45,028 nucleotides of DNA from an uncultured Lachnospiraceae bacterium (GCA_910588565.1 CAJUPF010000020.1:1-45028); one strand, 5' to 3'. Positions 7,556 through 16,697 are shown, numbered from the stretch's first letter. The notes: generated by a model from the sequence alone, not told the origin. Made by a program: numbers and translations.

Positions 7556-8134
7556 TTACAATCTCAACACACCATCTATAAAAAGCGTTACACTGTTTTT
7601 AATATACGTCTCCCGATCCGTTTTGGAAAGCGTCTCCTGAAACGACGCGCTTAAAAACGTATATCCAAACGTAGCAGAAAAAACCGTCATTGCCAGACTT
7701 TCAAAATCAGCATGAGGAATCTTCCCCCTTTTCTCCATCTCCCTGAAATACTCTGTCAACGAAGAAACAAATACCTGCGGCACTTTCCGAATCAAAGGCG
7801 CAGTTTCCTCATAAAGCTGCGGCGCCCGCAACCCAATAGATAGATTCACAAACTCCGGTGTTATCCTGTCCATATAAGCATTCATAAACAGTTCCAAATC
7901 CGGTTTTAATTCCCACTGTACCTCCTGAAAAATCTCCGGCGTAACATTCGCCCTCCATTTTTCCTGCGCCACCCCCTGCAGCACAATATCTTTTTTATTC
8001 TGAAACTTCCGAAACAGAGTGCATTCATTTACGCCAGCCAGACGTGCAATATCCTTTGTCGTAGTAGCAACGTACCCTTTATCACGAATCAAAGACATGG
8101 TTGCGTCAATAATTTTCTGGCTTGTATCATCCAT
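7556..8134 (-). CDS. TetR/AcrR-family transcriptional regulator
   Basis: A 192-aa repressor-type regulator. The N-terminal 50 residues form a TetR helix-turn-helix (IIDATMSLIRDKGYVATTTKDIARLAGVNECTLFRKFQNKKDI, split here by description: helix, GYVATTTKDIA, then AGVNECTLFRKF). The remainder is a helical ligand-binding domain. The ATG at 8134 follows GGAGGTGA. An in-frame start 18 bases upstream would place the ribosome site inside the gene. The gene has its own promoter and a palindrome at the transcription start, so autorepression is likely (inference). No adjacent efflux gene identifies the ligand. Confidence 0.88.
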   Translation of the reverse strand: MDDTSQKIIDATMSLIRDKGYVATTTKDIARLAGVNECTLFRKFQNKKDIVLQGVAQEKWRANVTPEIFQEVQWELKPDLELFMNAYMDRITPEFVNLSIGLRAPQLYEETAPLIRKVPQVFVSSLTEYFREMEKRGKIPHADFESLAMTVFSATFGYTFLSASFQETLSKTDRETYIKNSVTLFIDGVLRL

Positions 8135-8148
8135 ACATTCACCTCCAT

Positions 8149-8160
8149 GCAAGTACTTGC
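8149..8160. promoter_or_regulatory. Perfect 12-bp palindrome, probable TetR operator
   Basis: GCAAGTACTTGC is its own reverse complement. It overlaps the predicted transcription start of the TetR gene, just downstream of TTGACA-17-TAAAAT, the position expected for an autoregulatory operator. Confidence 0.6.
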
Positions 8161-8164
8161 TCTC

Positions 8165-8193
8165 ATTTTACAAAAACATAACCAAAATGTCAA
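8165..8193 (-). promoter_or_regulatory. Promoter of the TetR regulator
   Basis: On the minus strand: consensus TTGACA (8193-8188), 17 bases, TAAAAT (8170-8165). The start site would be near 8158, inside the palindrome. Confidence 0.75.
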
Positions 8194-8212
8194 TCCTAGT
8201 TCTATCATACGT

Positions 8213-9352
8213 TTACTGTAATATTTTCACTGCAATTTCTTTCGCTTTCTTCCCGGAAACCTCGTCCTTCCTCTCACTGTCGTTTAAATATACCGCAAAA
8301 TATTCCCTCTCCCCGCCAGCTTCCAAGAACCCGACAAACCAGGCCTCTCCATTTCCCCCGGAGCCCGTCTTGCCATAGATAGCTTGTGTACCGTTTTCCT
8401 CTGCCAGCATAAGCTGTTTCACTACCGCAACGTTGCTGCTGTCATAGCCGCTCTGTCCTTCAAATATATTCGCCAGAACCTTTACCTGTCCAAGCGGCGA
8501 AATATTCAGCGAGGAACCCAGCCAGAATCCATTTAATTCTTCTCCAGGATTTATATTACTGCCGCCCCACTCTGAAATATCACAATTCCCATACTGCAGC
8601 TCTTCCAGTTCTTCTTTCATTTCTGTTTCCCCCACCAAATCGATCACCTGCCGGAAATACCATACACAAGATACCCCAAACGCCTCCTGAAACGTCAAAT
8701 CCCCATTCCAGTCCGGATTCCCATACACAGTCCCATTATAATGCATCTTCGTTGTCTCATCCGCAATTACATTATTTTGTAAGCCAGACAAAGCTGAAAT
8801 AATTTTAAACGTAGAATAGGGAGAGTTCTCCTGTCTGCACATAGCTTCCTGATAGAAGGTATACTGCTCCTGCGCAGGTGAATATAACACGGCACAGCCG
8901 TTGAGCCCCTGAAATGCTTCACTGAAATCAGCTTCTACTTCCTTTGCCGCCTGCTGTGTTTCCAAAGTCTCCGTCTCCGGCGCCGCAGCTTTTTCAAAAC
9001 TCACGCTTCCCTTTGCCCTTTTTCCTGTAATAGTAATGGTATATATTCCACTCTCCGGAATCTCAATGTCAAAATTGACCGATGCCGTGATGCTGTTGTT
9101 CTCATAAACAGGTTCCTCATTGTCTTTTTGTACTTTTACAGATAAGCTCCCACTGGCGGCTACGATTTCGGCATGAACCGTATCCCCCGCTTCCAAAGTC
9201 AAATCCTGATCATCCGTGGTATTAAAAACGTTATACTCCATGATCAACTGGTTCTCATTACCTATTCTGCTGCCGTTAAAGCTGGTTCCTACACATGCAG
9301 AAAAACAGCAAGCCAGCAGCAGCATACAACAATATCCTAATACTTTTCTCAT
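8213..9352 (-). CDS. Lipoprotein with class D beta-lactamase/penicillin-binding domain
   Basis: A 379-aa predicted lipoprotein. The N-terminus has a signal peptide ending in a lipobox-like CFSAC (lipidated Cys 20). Residues about 30-122 form a beta-rich domain of unknown role and 123-140 a linker. From about 145 it has all class D serine beta-lactamase motifs: S180-T-F-K183, S228-C-V230, Y254-G-N256 and K328-T-G330, plus WNGDLTFQEAF and a FWLGSSLNISPLGQV stretch like OXA enzymes. It could hydrolyse beta-lactams, or be a non-hydrolytic sensor or transpeptidase-like relative (BlaR1 sensor domains share these motifs). No BlaR1 membrane protease segment is present. RBS is AGGAGG. Confidence 0.85.
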   Translation of the reverse strand: MRKVLGYCCMLLLACCFSACVGTSFNGSRIGNENQLIMEYNVFNTTDDQDLTLEAGDTVHAEIVAASGSLSVKVQKDNEEPVYENNSITASVNFDIEIPESGIYTITITGKRAKGSVSFEKAAAPETETLETQQAAKEVEADFSEAFQGLNGCAVLYSPAQEQYTFYQEAMCRQENSPYSTFKIISALSGLQNNVIADETTKMHYNGTVYGNPDWNGDLTFQEAFGVSCVWYFRQVIDLVGETEMKEELEELQYGNCDISEWGGSNINPGEELNGFWLGSSLNISPLGQVKVLANIFEGQSGYDSSNVAVVKQLMLAEENGTQAIYGKTGSGGNGEAWFVGFLEAGGEREYFAVYLNDSERKDEVSGKKAKEIAVKILQ

Positions 9353-9406
9353 CCTAACCTCCTGCGTGTTCTGATTTCCTCCATAGCCACTCCCATACCT
9401 AACAGC

Positions 9407-9435
9407 ATTTTATTATATTTTTAAGATAAAATCAA
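9407..9435 (-). promoter_or_regulatory. Possible promoter of the beta-lactamase-like gene
   Basis: TTGATT (9435-9430), 17 bases, TAAAAT (9412-9407) on the minus strand, about 55 bases upstream of the start codon. A TATAAT nearby has no good -35, so the assignment is tentative. Confidence 0.4.
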
Positions 9436-9545
9436 TTTCATTTGGCTCCAAAATCTTTCATAATTTACCGGATCGCAAACATTGTGACAACTATCTGTGC
9501 ATCATAGATTGAAAGAGCTTTCCTCCTGATAATCGGTATATCTGT

Positions 9546-9593
9546 TATAAAATCCGCCCCCTTTTGAGTTTGCCTGCGGCAAAGGGGGCGGAT
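9546..9593 (-). terminator. Terminator of the two-component/ABC operon
   Basis: A perfect 13-bp GC-rich stem: 9552-9564 (ATCCGCCCCCTTT) pairs with 9581-9593, with T residues following on the minus strand. It lies downstream of the permease stop. The 9353-9668 gap otherwise holds no gene. Confidence 0.85.
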
Positions 9594-9668
9594 TCCCGGC
9601 TATTGTGCTTGATTGCCTGTTAACTGCGCAGCAAGTGTACAGTTGCAGGCTGAACTGTTACAAGACCG

Positions 9669-11996
9669 TTACAGTTCATTTATCGTGTCTGTAATCGCCA
9701 TAGTTCGGATTCGCTTTGCCGGGGCGTACACCGCAGCCGCGACAGAAACGACGTCAAATAAAACAATAATGCCAATCATAATAACCGGCAGTTTCCACGG
9801 CGTCCCGAAATACCGCGTCAGCAGCATGATATGCAGAAAGCGGCTGAGTGCGATTCCCGCGCCGCAGCCAACTACAAGACCGGAAACGGCGTAGGTAAAG
9901 GCTTCCGCGACAATCATCCGGGTAACCTGCCCGCTGTCCATGCCAACGGCACGCATAGCGCCATACTGTTTGATCCGGGCAGTCACGCCCATGGATACGC
10001 TGTTGACAATATAAAACATGGTAATCATAGCAATCACGGCCAGAAAGCAGTACATCACCACACCCATTGACAGATATGTCCTTGCATCTTCCTGGTTGCT
10101 TTCACGCATATCTGAGAAAATTACATCGCTTTCCGCAAGACTGCTGATTTCCCGTATTGTTTCATCTGTGGCGTCCCCGCCTAACTGTATGCCGATCATG
10201 CTGTAGTTTTGTTCTCCTGTCAGCCGTTCAAATGTCTCCTGGGAGCAGATAATACTGTATTCGCTGGGAAACAGGCCAGAGGACAACGAACAGGTGATTT
10301 TAACCTCTTTTCCAGCAATCTCAACGGTATCACCAACCTGTAAGGGGTTGTCTTTATTTATAACCGTTATCACCTGATCGCTTTCCCCGTAAATTTCTGA
10401 CAAATCTCCATAAACCAGGCTTTCCTGTGCGCTGTCTAACAGCTCGCCGCTATAAGACACCAGATTGACATGGTCAATTCCCTGCCGTGAGGATACCGCC
10501 GGGACATGTTCAGCGTATGCGATGCCCCAGACAGAATCCACGCCCGACATCAGGCGGATGGTATTGCCCAGACGTTTACCCAATACCCGTTCATTGGCAT
10601 AGCCGTTCAGCACAAGATCCGGCTGCCACGACCGCATAGAAGGCAGTAACTCCCGTGCAAAATCAAGCCCTATGGAAAAACACAGGAACAAAATAATGCT
10701 GAGGGAAAAGCTGGCTGTCATCAGAAACCAGTTTTTCCTGGACGCGGTTGCGTGATGAACGCCCAGCGTCGTCTCGATTTTTCCCAGATTTACCTTGAAC
10801 ATATGCTGTACGGACGACGCCTGCGCATTACCGGAAACTGCCGCTATCGGAGAAACTTTAGCAGCGCGCCTGGCAGGGGATCTCGCCGCCAGCAAAACAG
10901 TTACTACTCCAACCGCGGCGCCGCAGACAAGCCCGACAGGGCTGAGCGCAAATACCTGCACATTGGCAAATTCACCGCCAATGCCATAACGAAGCATGGC
11001 GCAAACGCTCCAGCTGACCGCCGTCCCAAAAATCAGGCCAATGGGCACCGCCGTTTTACACCAGTTTAATGCCTCTAACTGCACAAACCGGATAATCTGC
11101 CGGCGGCTTGCCCCGATACAGCGCATCATCCCAAAGAATTTTGTCCTCTGGGCTACATTGCTGTTCATGCTGCCGGAAATCATCATCACACCTGCCAGCA
11201 GCACCAAAATAAACAGCATAAACGCTATGGCATAGATATTTCCTACAGATTTATTACTGCTTTGCCCGGCTAAGCCCATAACTGCAGTATTTTCAGAAAT
11301 GCTTTCTTCCGGCAGCCCGTAACGCTCCCTGATTTCTTTCTTTGCAGCGGAAACGTTTGATACATTTTGAAACCGGATATAACAAGCCGGATTGCCCAAA
11401 ATCCCGTTTTGCCCCATAAATCCGGCAAAAGCCGGCCGCGTCAGATATACGGCAACCTGATAAGTTTGTCCCTGGTAATACTCCTTATCATCCGAACCAA
11501 AGCCGGAAACTGTAAAAACAGCTTCCGCGGAAGGTGACTGCAAGGTTATGCTGTCGCCAACCTGCACATCCAAAGCCAGTCTGGCATTGGAACTAAGCAT
11601 AACCTCATGATCATTTTGCGGAAAAGCCCCTTCTTCCACAGCATGGATCAGCTGTGTCATATAAACACTGTCCGTTCCGCATAATACCGCTTTTTTCCCA
11701 TTGATGTAATACGGCTGATCCGCGTCGGAATTGAACGTTTCCAGCCAGCCGGCCTCTGCAACATCCGGGCGCCGGCTGATTTCATCCGCAATATCCGTGG
11801 AAATATTTTCGAACCGGATATGCCAGTTTCCATGTTTTTCCTTTAAGTTTTCGCTTTCTGCGCAAATTATCATATCCACCACACTAAAAATCGTTGTCAC
11901 CAGAACAACAGAAATCACAATACACAGAATCGTCATAAGGTTCTGCCGTTTCCGTACTTTTGCAGAAATAGGGATCAGGCTAAGATAACTTTTCAT
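9669..11996 (-). CDS. FtsX-family ABC transporter permease (two FtsX domains)
   Basis: A 775-aa membrane protein with the duplicated MacB/FtsX layout. There is one N-terminal helix (about 20-42) and a 200-residue extracellular domain, then three helices of the first FtsX unit ending in the ARSPARRAAKVSP coupling segment. A second helix and extracellular domain follow, and a C-terminal FtsX unit with ARIKQYGAMRAVGM and APAKRIRTM. Such proteins export or detach antimicrobial peptides or lipids using a separate ATPase. The start at 11996 has AAGGAGG upstream and overlaps the ATPase stop by 3 bases (ATGA). A longer reading frame upstream only overlaps the ATPase. Confidence 0.92.
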   Translation of the reverse strand: MKSYLSLIPISAKVRKRQNLMTILCIVISVVLVTTIFSVVDMIICAESENLKEKHGNWHIRFENISTDIADEISRRPDVAEAGWLETFNSDADQPYYINGKKAVLCGTDSVYMTQLIHAVEEGAFPQNDHEVMLSSNARLALDVQVGDSITLQSPSAEAVFTVSGFGSDDKEYYQGQTYQVAVYLTRPAFAGFMGQNGILGNPACYIRFQNVSNVSAAKKEIRERYGLPEESISENTAVMGLAGQSSNKSVGNIYAIAFMLFILVLLAGVMMISGSMNSNVAQRTKFFGMMRCIGASRRQIIRFVQLEALNWCKTAVPIGLIFGTAVSWSVCAMLRYGIGGEFANVQVFALSPVGLVCGAAVGVVTVLLAARSPARRAAKVSPIAAVSGNAQASSVQHMFKVNLGKIETTLGVHHATASRKNWFLMTASFSLSIILFLCFSIGLDFARELLPSMRSWQPDLVLNGYANERVLGKRLGNTIRLMSGVDSVWGIAYAEHVPAVSSRQGIDHVNLVSYSGELLDSAQESLVYGDLSEIYGESDQVITVINKDNPLQVGDTVEIAGKEVKITCSLSSGLFPSEYSIICSQETFERLTGEQNYSMIGIQLGGDATDETIREISSLAESDVIFSDMRESNQEDARTYLSMGVVMYCFLAVIAMITMFYIVNSVSMGVTARIKQYGAMRAVGMDSGQVTRMIVAEAFTYAVSGLVVGCGAGIALSRFLHIMLLTRYFGTPWKLPVIMIGIIVLFDVVSVAAAVYAPAKRIRTMAITDTINEL

Positions 11997-12727
11997 TCCC
12001 AGCCTCCTTCCTGCTCTGCGCCCTGCAAAGCAGACGGCCCAGGAGCGTCCCACGCCCGCCCGAAATCAGTCAGCGTCCCGTCCGATACCTGCAATACCCG
12101 GTCTGCAGTCTGTGCAATACTGCGGTTGTGGGTAATCATAATAATCGTCTGTTCATACTTTTTCGACGCTTCTTTCAGCAAAGCGATGACCTCGCTGCTG
12201 TTCTGCGTATCCAGGTTTCCCGTCGGCTCGTCGGCAAGAATCAGGGAAGGCCTGGTCAGCAGGGCGCGCCCAATTGCCACCCTCTGCTGCTGGCCGCCGG
12301 AAAGCTGGTTTGGCAAATGACCCCGCCGCTCTTTTAAGTTCAGCACAGCTAAAAGCTCTTCCAGATACTTCCTGTCAGGCTTCTGATAATCCAGCAATAC
12401 CGGAAAAATCATATTCTGTTCCACAGTAAGCTCCGGTATCAGATTAAACGCCTGAAAAATAAAACCGATATTCCTGCGCCGGAACACAGTAAGCTTCCGT
12501 TCATCCATGGAAAAAATATCCCTGCCGCCAATCATCACCTTTCCCGATGTGGGATTATCCAGCGCGCCAATCATGTTTAAAAGCGTACTTTTGCCGGAGC
12601 CGGATTCTCCGACAATCGCTACATATTCACCCTTTGGGACGGAAAAACTGACATGTTTTAGCGCCTGTACGGCTGCCTCGCCGCTGCCGTAAGTCTTACA
12701 AATATTCCTGACTTCCAATAAATCCAT
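11993..12727 (-). CDS. ABC transporter ATP-binding protein (MacB/LolD type)
   Basis: A 244-aa ATPase with Walker A GESGSGKST (residues 40-48), Q-loop FIFQAFNL, signature LSGGQQQRVAIGRAL, Walker B LILADEPTGNLD and the switch His in MITHN. The DEPTGNLD and QQQR features place it in the peptide-export/lipoprotein-release group. The ATG at 12727 is preceded by AGAGGTG; the longer frame includes untranslated leader. It is coupled to the permease by overlap and lies downstream of the HK/RR pair, the arrangement of Bce/Vra-like antimicrobial peptide resistance modules. A GTAACAG/CTGTTAC inverted pair (12760-12787) lies just upstream. Confidence 0.94.
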   Translation of the reverse strand: MDLLEVRNICKTYGSGEAAVQALKHVSFSVPKGEYVAIVGESGSGKSTLLNMIGALDNPTSGKVMIGGRDIFSMDERKLTVFRRRNIGFIFQAFNLIPELTVEQNMIFPVLLDYQKPDRKYLEELLAVLNLKERRGHLPNQLSGGQQQRVAIGRALLTRPSLILADEPTGNLDTQNSSEVIALLKEASKKYEQTIIMITHNRSIAQTADRVLQVSDGTLTDFGRAWDAPGPSALQGAEQEGGWE

Positions 12728-12835
12728 ACTGAAAACACCTCTTTCTTTTTTGATAACACGTAACAGAACAAATAACCGGGCTGTTACGGTAATATCAATA
12801 TAACAACGAATCCCTACATCCAAATAACAATCAGC

Positions 12836-13873
12836 CTACAATTTTGTAGGAGTCAGAAAATTCATCGTAAAAGAGGTTTCCACTCCAGGCGTACTGTCAG
12901 CTTCAATGGTTCCATTATGGGCTTCCACAATCGCTTTTGCCAGGGATAACCCAAGCCCAATCCCCTGCGTATCTTTAGAAAAGCGGCTTCTGTAAAACCG
13001 CTTGAAGATATGATGCAGATCCTCCGGGCAGATACCGCTGCCGTTGTCTTTTACCGTAATCTGGACAACGGATGCGAACGCCCGCCATTCAACCTGGATA
13101 AAATCGCCCTCTTTCGTATGGTCAAGGGCATTTTTTACAAGATTGCTGATCGCTTCGGTGATCCAGATGCCGTCGCAAAGCAGCGTAACCGTTTCGTCGC
13201 CTGACAGACGAATTTCTTTTCCCTCCTGTGCGGCGCGGAACAAAAAATAGTTCTTAACCGTTTCAGCAAGCCCGTACACATGCTCCAAAGACTTTTCCAG
13301 CACAATTGTACCCGCGTCAAATTTTGTGATTTTAAGCAGATTTTGTACCAGTGTTTCGATACGGTCAAGCTCCTGCCCGGACAGCCGGCTAAATTCCTGA
13401 ATCGTTGGCAAGTCTTTTGCTTCGTCCTGTATAATTCCATTGTAAATCGTCAGGGCGGCAAGCGGCGTCTTTAGCTGATGAGAAATATCTGATATCGTCC
13501 GTTTCAAAAACTTCTTTGCGCTTTTTTCTTTCTCGGCATGGGCATTTAAGACAGAAACCAGCGTATTCACTTCGTGGAACAGCCGGAACAGTTCACCCTC
13601 GTCGTTGCATTCAATGGTAACGTCTCGATTGCCGGACAGATATTCTGCAATCTGCGATATAGCAGTTTCCATCATTTGATGCTGCTCCCTGAAATATCTG
13701 TAGCAAAGCGCCAATACAGCTGCACTCATGCATAAGGAGCAAATAGCAATATACAGTGCTGAATGTTGGACTTCAAAGGCCATAAATAACAAGGAACTCA
13801 ATGCAAAGACAGCCATGCATAAAGCAATACTGCAAAATAGGGCTTTGATTTTCCGGTTTACAAATAGTTTCAT
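12836..13873 (-). CDS. Two-component sensor histidine kinase
   Basis: A 345-aa kinase. Two membrane helices near the N-terminus (about 12-34 and 38-58) have almost nothing between them, so it is an intramembrane-sensing type. A HAMP-like/coiled segment follows. Then come the HisKA H-box ISDISHQLKTPLAAL, the N-box ITEAISNLVKNALDHT, and G-boxes DNGSGI and GIGLGLSLAK. Intramembrane kinases next to FtsX-type transporters usually sense the transporter itself (established for BceS-BceAB). The start ATG at 13873 has GAGGTG upstream, 8 bases after the response regulator stop. Confidence 0.93.
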   Translation of the reverse strand: MKLFVNRKIKALFCSIALCMAVFALSSLLFMAFEVQHSALYIAICSLCMSAAVLALCYRYFREQHQMMETAISQIAEYLSGNRDVTIECNDEGELFRLFHEVNTLVSVLNAHAEKEKSAKKFLKRTISDISHQLKTPLAALTIYNGIIQDEAKDLPTIQEFSRLSGQELDRIETLVQNLLKITKFDAGTIVLEKSLEHVYGLAETVKNYFLFRAAQEGKEIRLSGDETVTLLCDGIWITEAISNLVKNALDHTKEGDFIQVEWRAFASVVQITVKDNGSGICPEDLHHIFKRFYRSRFSKDTQGIGLGLSLAKAIVEAHNGTIEADSTPGVETSFTMNFLTPTKL

Positions 13874-13881
13874 AGTACACC

Positions 13882-14586
13882 TCAATCCGCGGTATTCCAT
13901 TTATATCCCATGCCGCGCACATTGACAATCCGCTTCGGCTCTTTTGGATTGTCCTCAATTTTGGTGCGGAGCCTGCGGATATATACGGTAAGGGAATTAT
14001 TATTGATATAGACGTCGTTACAATCCCACAGTTTTCCCAAAATCTGCTCTGCCGAAAGCACCCGATCGGGATTTTCCAAAAATAAACACAGAAGTTTGTA
14101 CTCGCTTGCGGTCAAATCCAGCAGCCGCCCTTTTTTATATACTTCACCCTTTAGAAGCCGGACCCTGATATCACCGGAACTTAGCTCCGTTTCCGCAGAA
14201 TTAAAATTTTCGCTTCTGCGAAGCAGGGCATGAATCCTTGACAGAAACACCGCCAGTGGAAACGGCTTTGTCATATAATCATCGCCGCCGATTTCAAGCC
14301 CCATAATAATATCCGTTTCTTCATCAGCGGCAGTCAAAAACATAACAGGTATTTTGGAAGTCCTGCGCAGCTTCCTGCAGAACTCAAAACCGGAACCATC
14401 GGGAAGCGACACATCCAAAATTGCCAGGTCATAGTCTCCCTCCGCCCATAAGGTATCCGCTTCAAGCGTGGTGCGGGCAACTGTTATTTCATATCCCTGC
14501 TTTTTCAAAGCAAAGGTCAGTCCATTGATTAAACTCAAATCATCTTCCAATAAAAAAATCATCTTTGGTGCAGTTATATACTCCAT
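13882..14586 (-). CDS. OmpR/PhoB-family response regulator
   Basis: A 234-aa regulator: receiver domain with the acidic pair LLEDD, phospho-acceptor Asp in LAILDVSLPDG, Thr in FLTAAD and Lys in TKPF. A C-terminal winged helix-turn-helix ends in VYIRRLRTKIE and VRGMGYKW. It is first in the operon RR-HK-ATPase-permease. It has its own promoter and a GGGAG ribosome site, and likely activates the transporter genes in response to envelope-active peptides (inference from operon type). Confidence 0.95.
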   Translation of the reverse strand: MEYITAPKMIFLLEDDLSLINGLTFALKKQGYEITVARTTLEADTLWAEGDYDLAILDVSLPDGSGFEFCRKLRRTSKIPVMFLTAADEETDIIMGLEIGGDDYMTKPFPLAVFLSRIHALLRRSENFNSAETELSSGDIRVRLLKGEVYKKGRLLDLTASEYKLLCLFLENPDRVLSAEQILGKLWDCNDVYINNNSLTVYIRRLRTKIEDNPKEPKRIVNVRGMGYKWNTAD

Positions 14587-14623
14587 TATTCTCCCATCCT
14601 TCCTGAATTGTCATATCAAAATT

Positions 14624-14652
14624 ATTATCGTCAGATATGCAAATCTTATCAA
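14624..14652 (-). promoter_or_regulatory. Promoter of the OmpR/ABC operon
   Basis: TTGATA (14652-14647), 17 bases, GATAAT (14629-14624) on the minus strand, about 38 bases before the start codon. Confidence 0.55.
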
Positions 14653-14675
14653 GTATAGAAAAACTGCACCGCAGC

Positions 14676-14702
14676 AAAAAAGCGGCTGTTTATCCCAGCC
14701 GC
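14676..14702 (-). terminator. Terminator of the coiled-coil protein gene
   Basis: Stem GCGGCTG (14682-14688) with CAGCCGC (14696-14702), followed on the minus strand by six T. Confidence 0.8.
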
Positions 14703-14724
14703 CTTTCAAAATTTCTGGTTCGGT

Positions 14725-15285
14725 TTAATTTGTAAAAACGGTATTTTGCCGCCTGTATGCCTCCGTATCTTTCTGGCTTAATTCATTTTCTACCTGCGCC
14801 AGTTTTTTCTCTAACTCCCGGACTTTTTTCTCATCTCCATCCGCTGACTGAAGCTGCCGCTCTAATTGCTGTTTCTGCTCTTTCAGTTTACGGATTTCCC
14901 GTTCAACCTTGTCCGTATTTCCAATACATTTCTCCTCGGCTTCCCCTGCAGAATCCCCGTTTACATTCTTCTGTCTGCTATCCTTGCTGTTCTCTGGCCT
15001 GTTTTCCTTTACCCCGGCCTGTTTTCCCTCGTCTGTTTTAGCAGATTTGTTTGGATCTTCATAAAAAATCTTCCGGTTACCGTTCTCGTCCTGTCCTACC
15101 CGGTACAATCCGGTCGGTTTTGCACCTGATTTTTCACTGCTGATATATTCATCCTGCCGCTCAAATGCTTTACCGGTGTCTGTTTCCTTTGCGTTCTCAA
15201 TCCTGTCAGAGTCCTGTTTTTCCTTCACCCGCTCTGTGTAATCCGTTTTGAGATGATTGTAGTTACTGTTAATTTCCATTGACAT
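14725..15285 (-). CDS. Hypothetical hydrophilic coiled-coil protein (186 aa)
   Basis: Not recognised with certainty; it may belong to a Lachnospiraceae family of unknown function such as DUF6033. The N-terminus reads MSMEINSNYNH. The middle has a GLYRVGQDENGNRKIFYEDP segment, and residues about 105-175 are a heptad-rich coiled coil (KLKEQKQQLERQL, LEKKLAQVENEL). There is no signal peptide or membrane helix. It has its own promoter and terminator, so it is an independent unit although it follows the GHKL kinase on the same strand. The ATG at 15285 is chosen because AAGGAGG lies just upstream. Confidence 0.75.
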   Translation of the reverse strand: MSMEINSNYNHLKTDYTERVKEKQDSDRIENAKETDTGKAFERQDEYISSEKSGAKPTGLYRVGQDENGNRKIFYEDPNKSAKTDEGKQAGVKENRPENSKDSRQKNVNGDSAGEAEEKCIGNTDKVEREIRKLKEQKQQLERQLQSADGDEKKVRELEKKLAQVENELSQKDTEAYRRQNTVFTN

Positions 15286-15304
15286 CTGTTTTTCCTCCTT
15301 ACAT

Positions 15305-15333
15305 ATGATATCGTCGGGCAGTGTATGTTTCAA
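15305..15333 (-). promoter_or_regulatory. Promoter of the coiled-coil protein gene
   Basis: TTGAAA (15333-15328), 17 bases, TATCAT (15310-15305) on the minus strand, about 20 bases before the ribosome-site/start region. Confidence 0.6.
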
Positions 15334-15377
15334 CAATCTGCCGTTCCTGATTTGTTTCGGCTGCTCATAGCAGCGGA

Positions 15378-16697
15378 CTAATCCATTTGCTGTAAGATGT
15401 GTTCAAAATGCCGTGGAATGATCAGCAGCACACTTAAAATAAATACCGTACCCTGTATTTTTACACTCATTGCCCCATGATATTTTTCCGTTACTGTTTT
15501 TATATTTGACAGTCCTGTCCCTTTTTGAAGCATACCCTTTCCCTGAAAACTATTCTCAATTTCCATCATAAGAAAATCACCCTGTATACGCCCTGATACA
15601 TGGATGTATTTTTTGGCTCCGGCATCCATTTTTTTACATGCGCAGATTGCATTATCCAATGCATTAGACAAAATAATGCAGATATCAATATCGCGCAGGC
15701 TGCAGGGATATGGCAAAACAAGCGAGCAGCAGACATCAATTCCCATATTTTTTGCGATTCCCAGTTTGTTTCCCGCCAGAATATCCACGACCGGATTATT
15801 CGTACTGCATGGGAAGGATAATTCTTCCGCCATATCCTCCATATCCTCTATATACTGCAGCGCCTGCTCTGATTTGCTGTTTTGTAAAAGCCTTTTTATC
15901 ACTGCGATATGGTTTTTGATATCATGGCGGAATGACTTTGTTTTTTCATAGTGGTTCTTTACTTCCTCCACATACTGCTTTAAGGAATGCTCTTTTTGCT
16001 CTAACATGGACAATTCCTTACTCAGGTGAAAGTTCTGCAGCAGTTTCTTATAGGAAAACAGAATGCAGAACAGGCTTGCTATCCCCAAAAGCTGTATCAC
16101 AAGCATTTGACAGTGATTGGTATATAAAGAGATACTGCTGCTGTCTGTTACAACACAGCTATATATGGCCGAATTGATATATTCATCCATAATAAATATC
16201 ATCAGCACGGGAATAAAAAGCAGGAACATATAATGCTTTTCTATCGTTTCATCGCCGGAAAAATACCGCCATACAATCTGGCAGCAAACCCCTGTCAGCA
16301 GCAATGACACCAGCTCCCCTGACAGCATAAATGCAATACCGATTACATTCCGGTCAAAGGCGGACGTCAATGGATAAACGACACTTAGCAAGGGCTTCAC
16401 AATTCCATAACAAAGCTGCATAATCTCAACCACCAGCGCCGCATATATAACAGCCGACTTCCAATCTGACTGGCAGATAAATATTCCGCTTGCCGTAAGC
16501 AAAAGGACAAATGCCGCAAATACAGCAACTGTGCCGGCCGGAACAAAATGAATCACAGCAATCACGCATACCGCAAACAATACATAGAAATGAAATCTGA
16601 CTTTTTTATGCAGAATCCTGGAAAAGAAATAAAATCCAAACAGCATCTCCATACTTCCCATTATATATTCACTGAAAAAGTCCATATAATCCGCCAT
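15378..16697 (-). CDS. GHKL-domain sensor histidine kinase
   Basis: A 439-aa kinase. The first 220 residues contain about six membrane helices. A coiled-coil linker (LSMLEQKEHSLKQYVEEVK) follows, then the H-box SFRHDIKNHIAVIKRLL, N-box LSNALDNAICACKK and G-box GTGLSNIKTV. It pairs with the LytTR regulator 82 bases upstream, and together they resemble AgrC/AgrA. The start at 16697 (MADYMDFF) has GGGAGG at correct spacing. Longer in-frame starts read through the ribosome site. No peptide-pheromone gene is obvious beside it. Confidence 0.9.
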   Translation of the reverse strand: MADYMDFFSEYIMGSMEMLFGFYFFSRILHKKVRFHFYVLFAVCVIAVIHFVPAGTVAVFAAFVLLLTASGIFICQSDWKSAVIYAALVVEIMQLCYGIVKPLLSVVYPLTSAFDRNVIGIAFMLSGELVSLLLTGVCCQIVWRYFSGDETIEKHYMFLLFIPVLMIFIMDEYINSAIYSCVVTDSSSISLYTNHCQMLVIQLLGIASLFCILFSYKKLLQNFHLSKELSMLEQKEHSLKQYVEEVKNHYEKTKSFRHDIKNHIAVIKRLLQNSKSEQALQYIEDMEDMAEELSFPCSTNNPVVDILAGNKLGIAKNMGIDVCCSLVLPYPCSLRDIDICIILSNALDNAICACKKMDAGAKKYIHVSGRIQGDFLMMEIENSFQGKGMLQKGTGLSNIKTVTEKYHGAMSVKIQGTVFILSVLLIIPRHFEHILQQMD

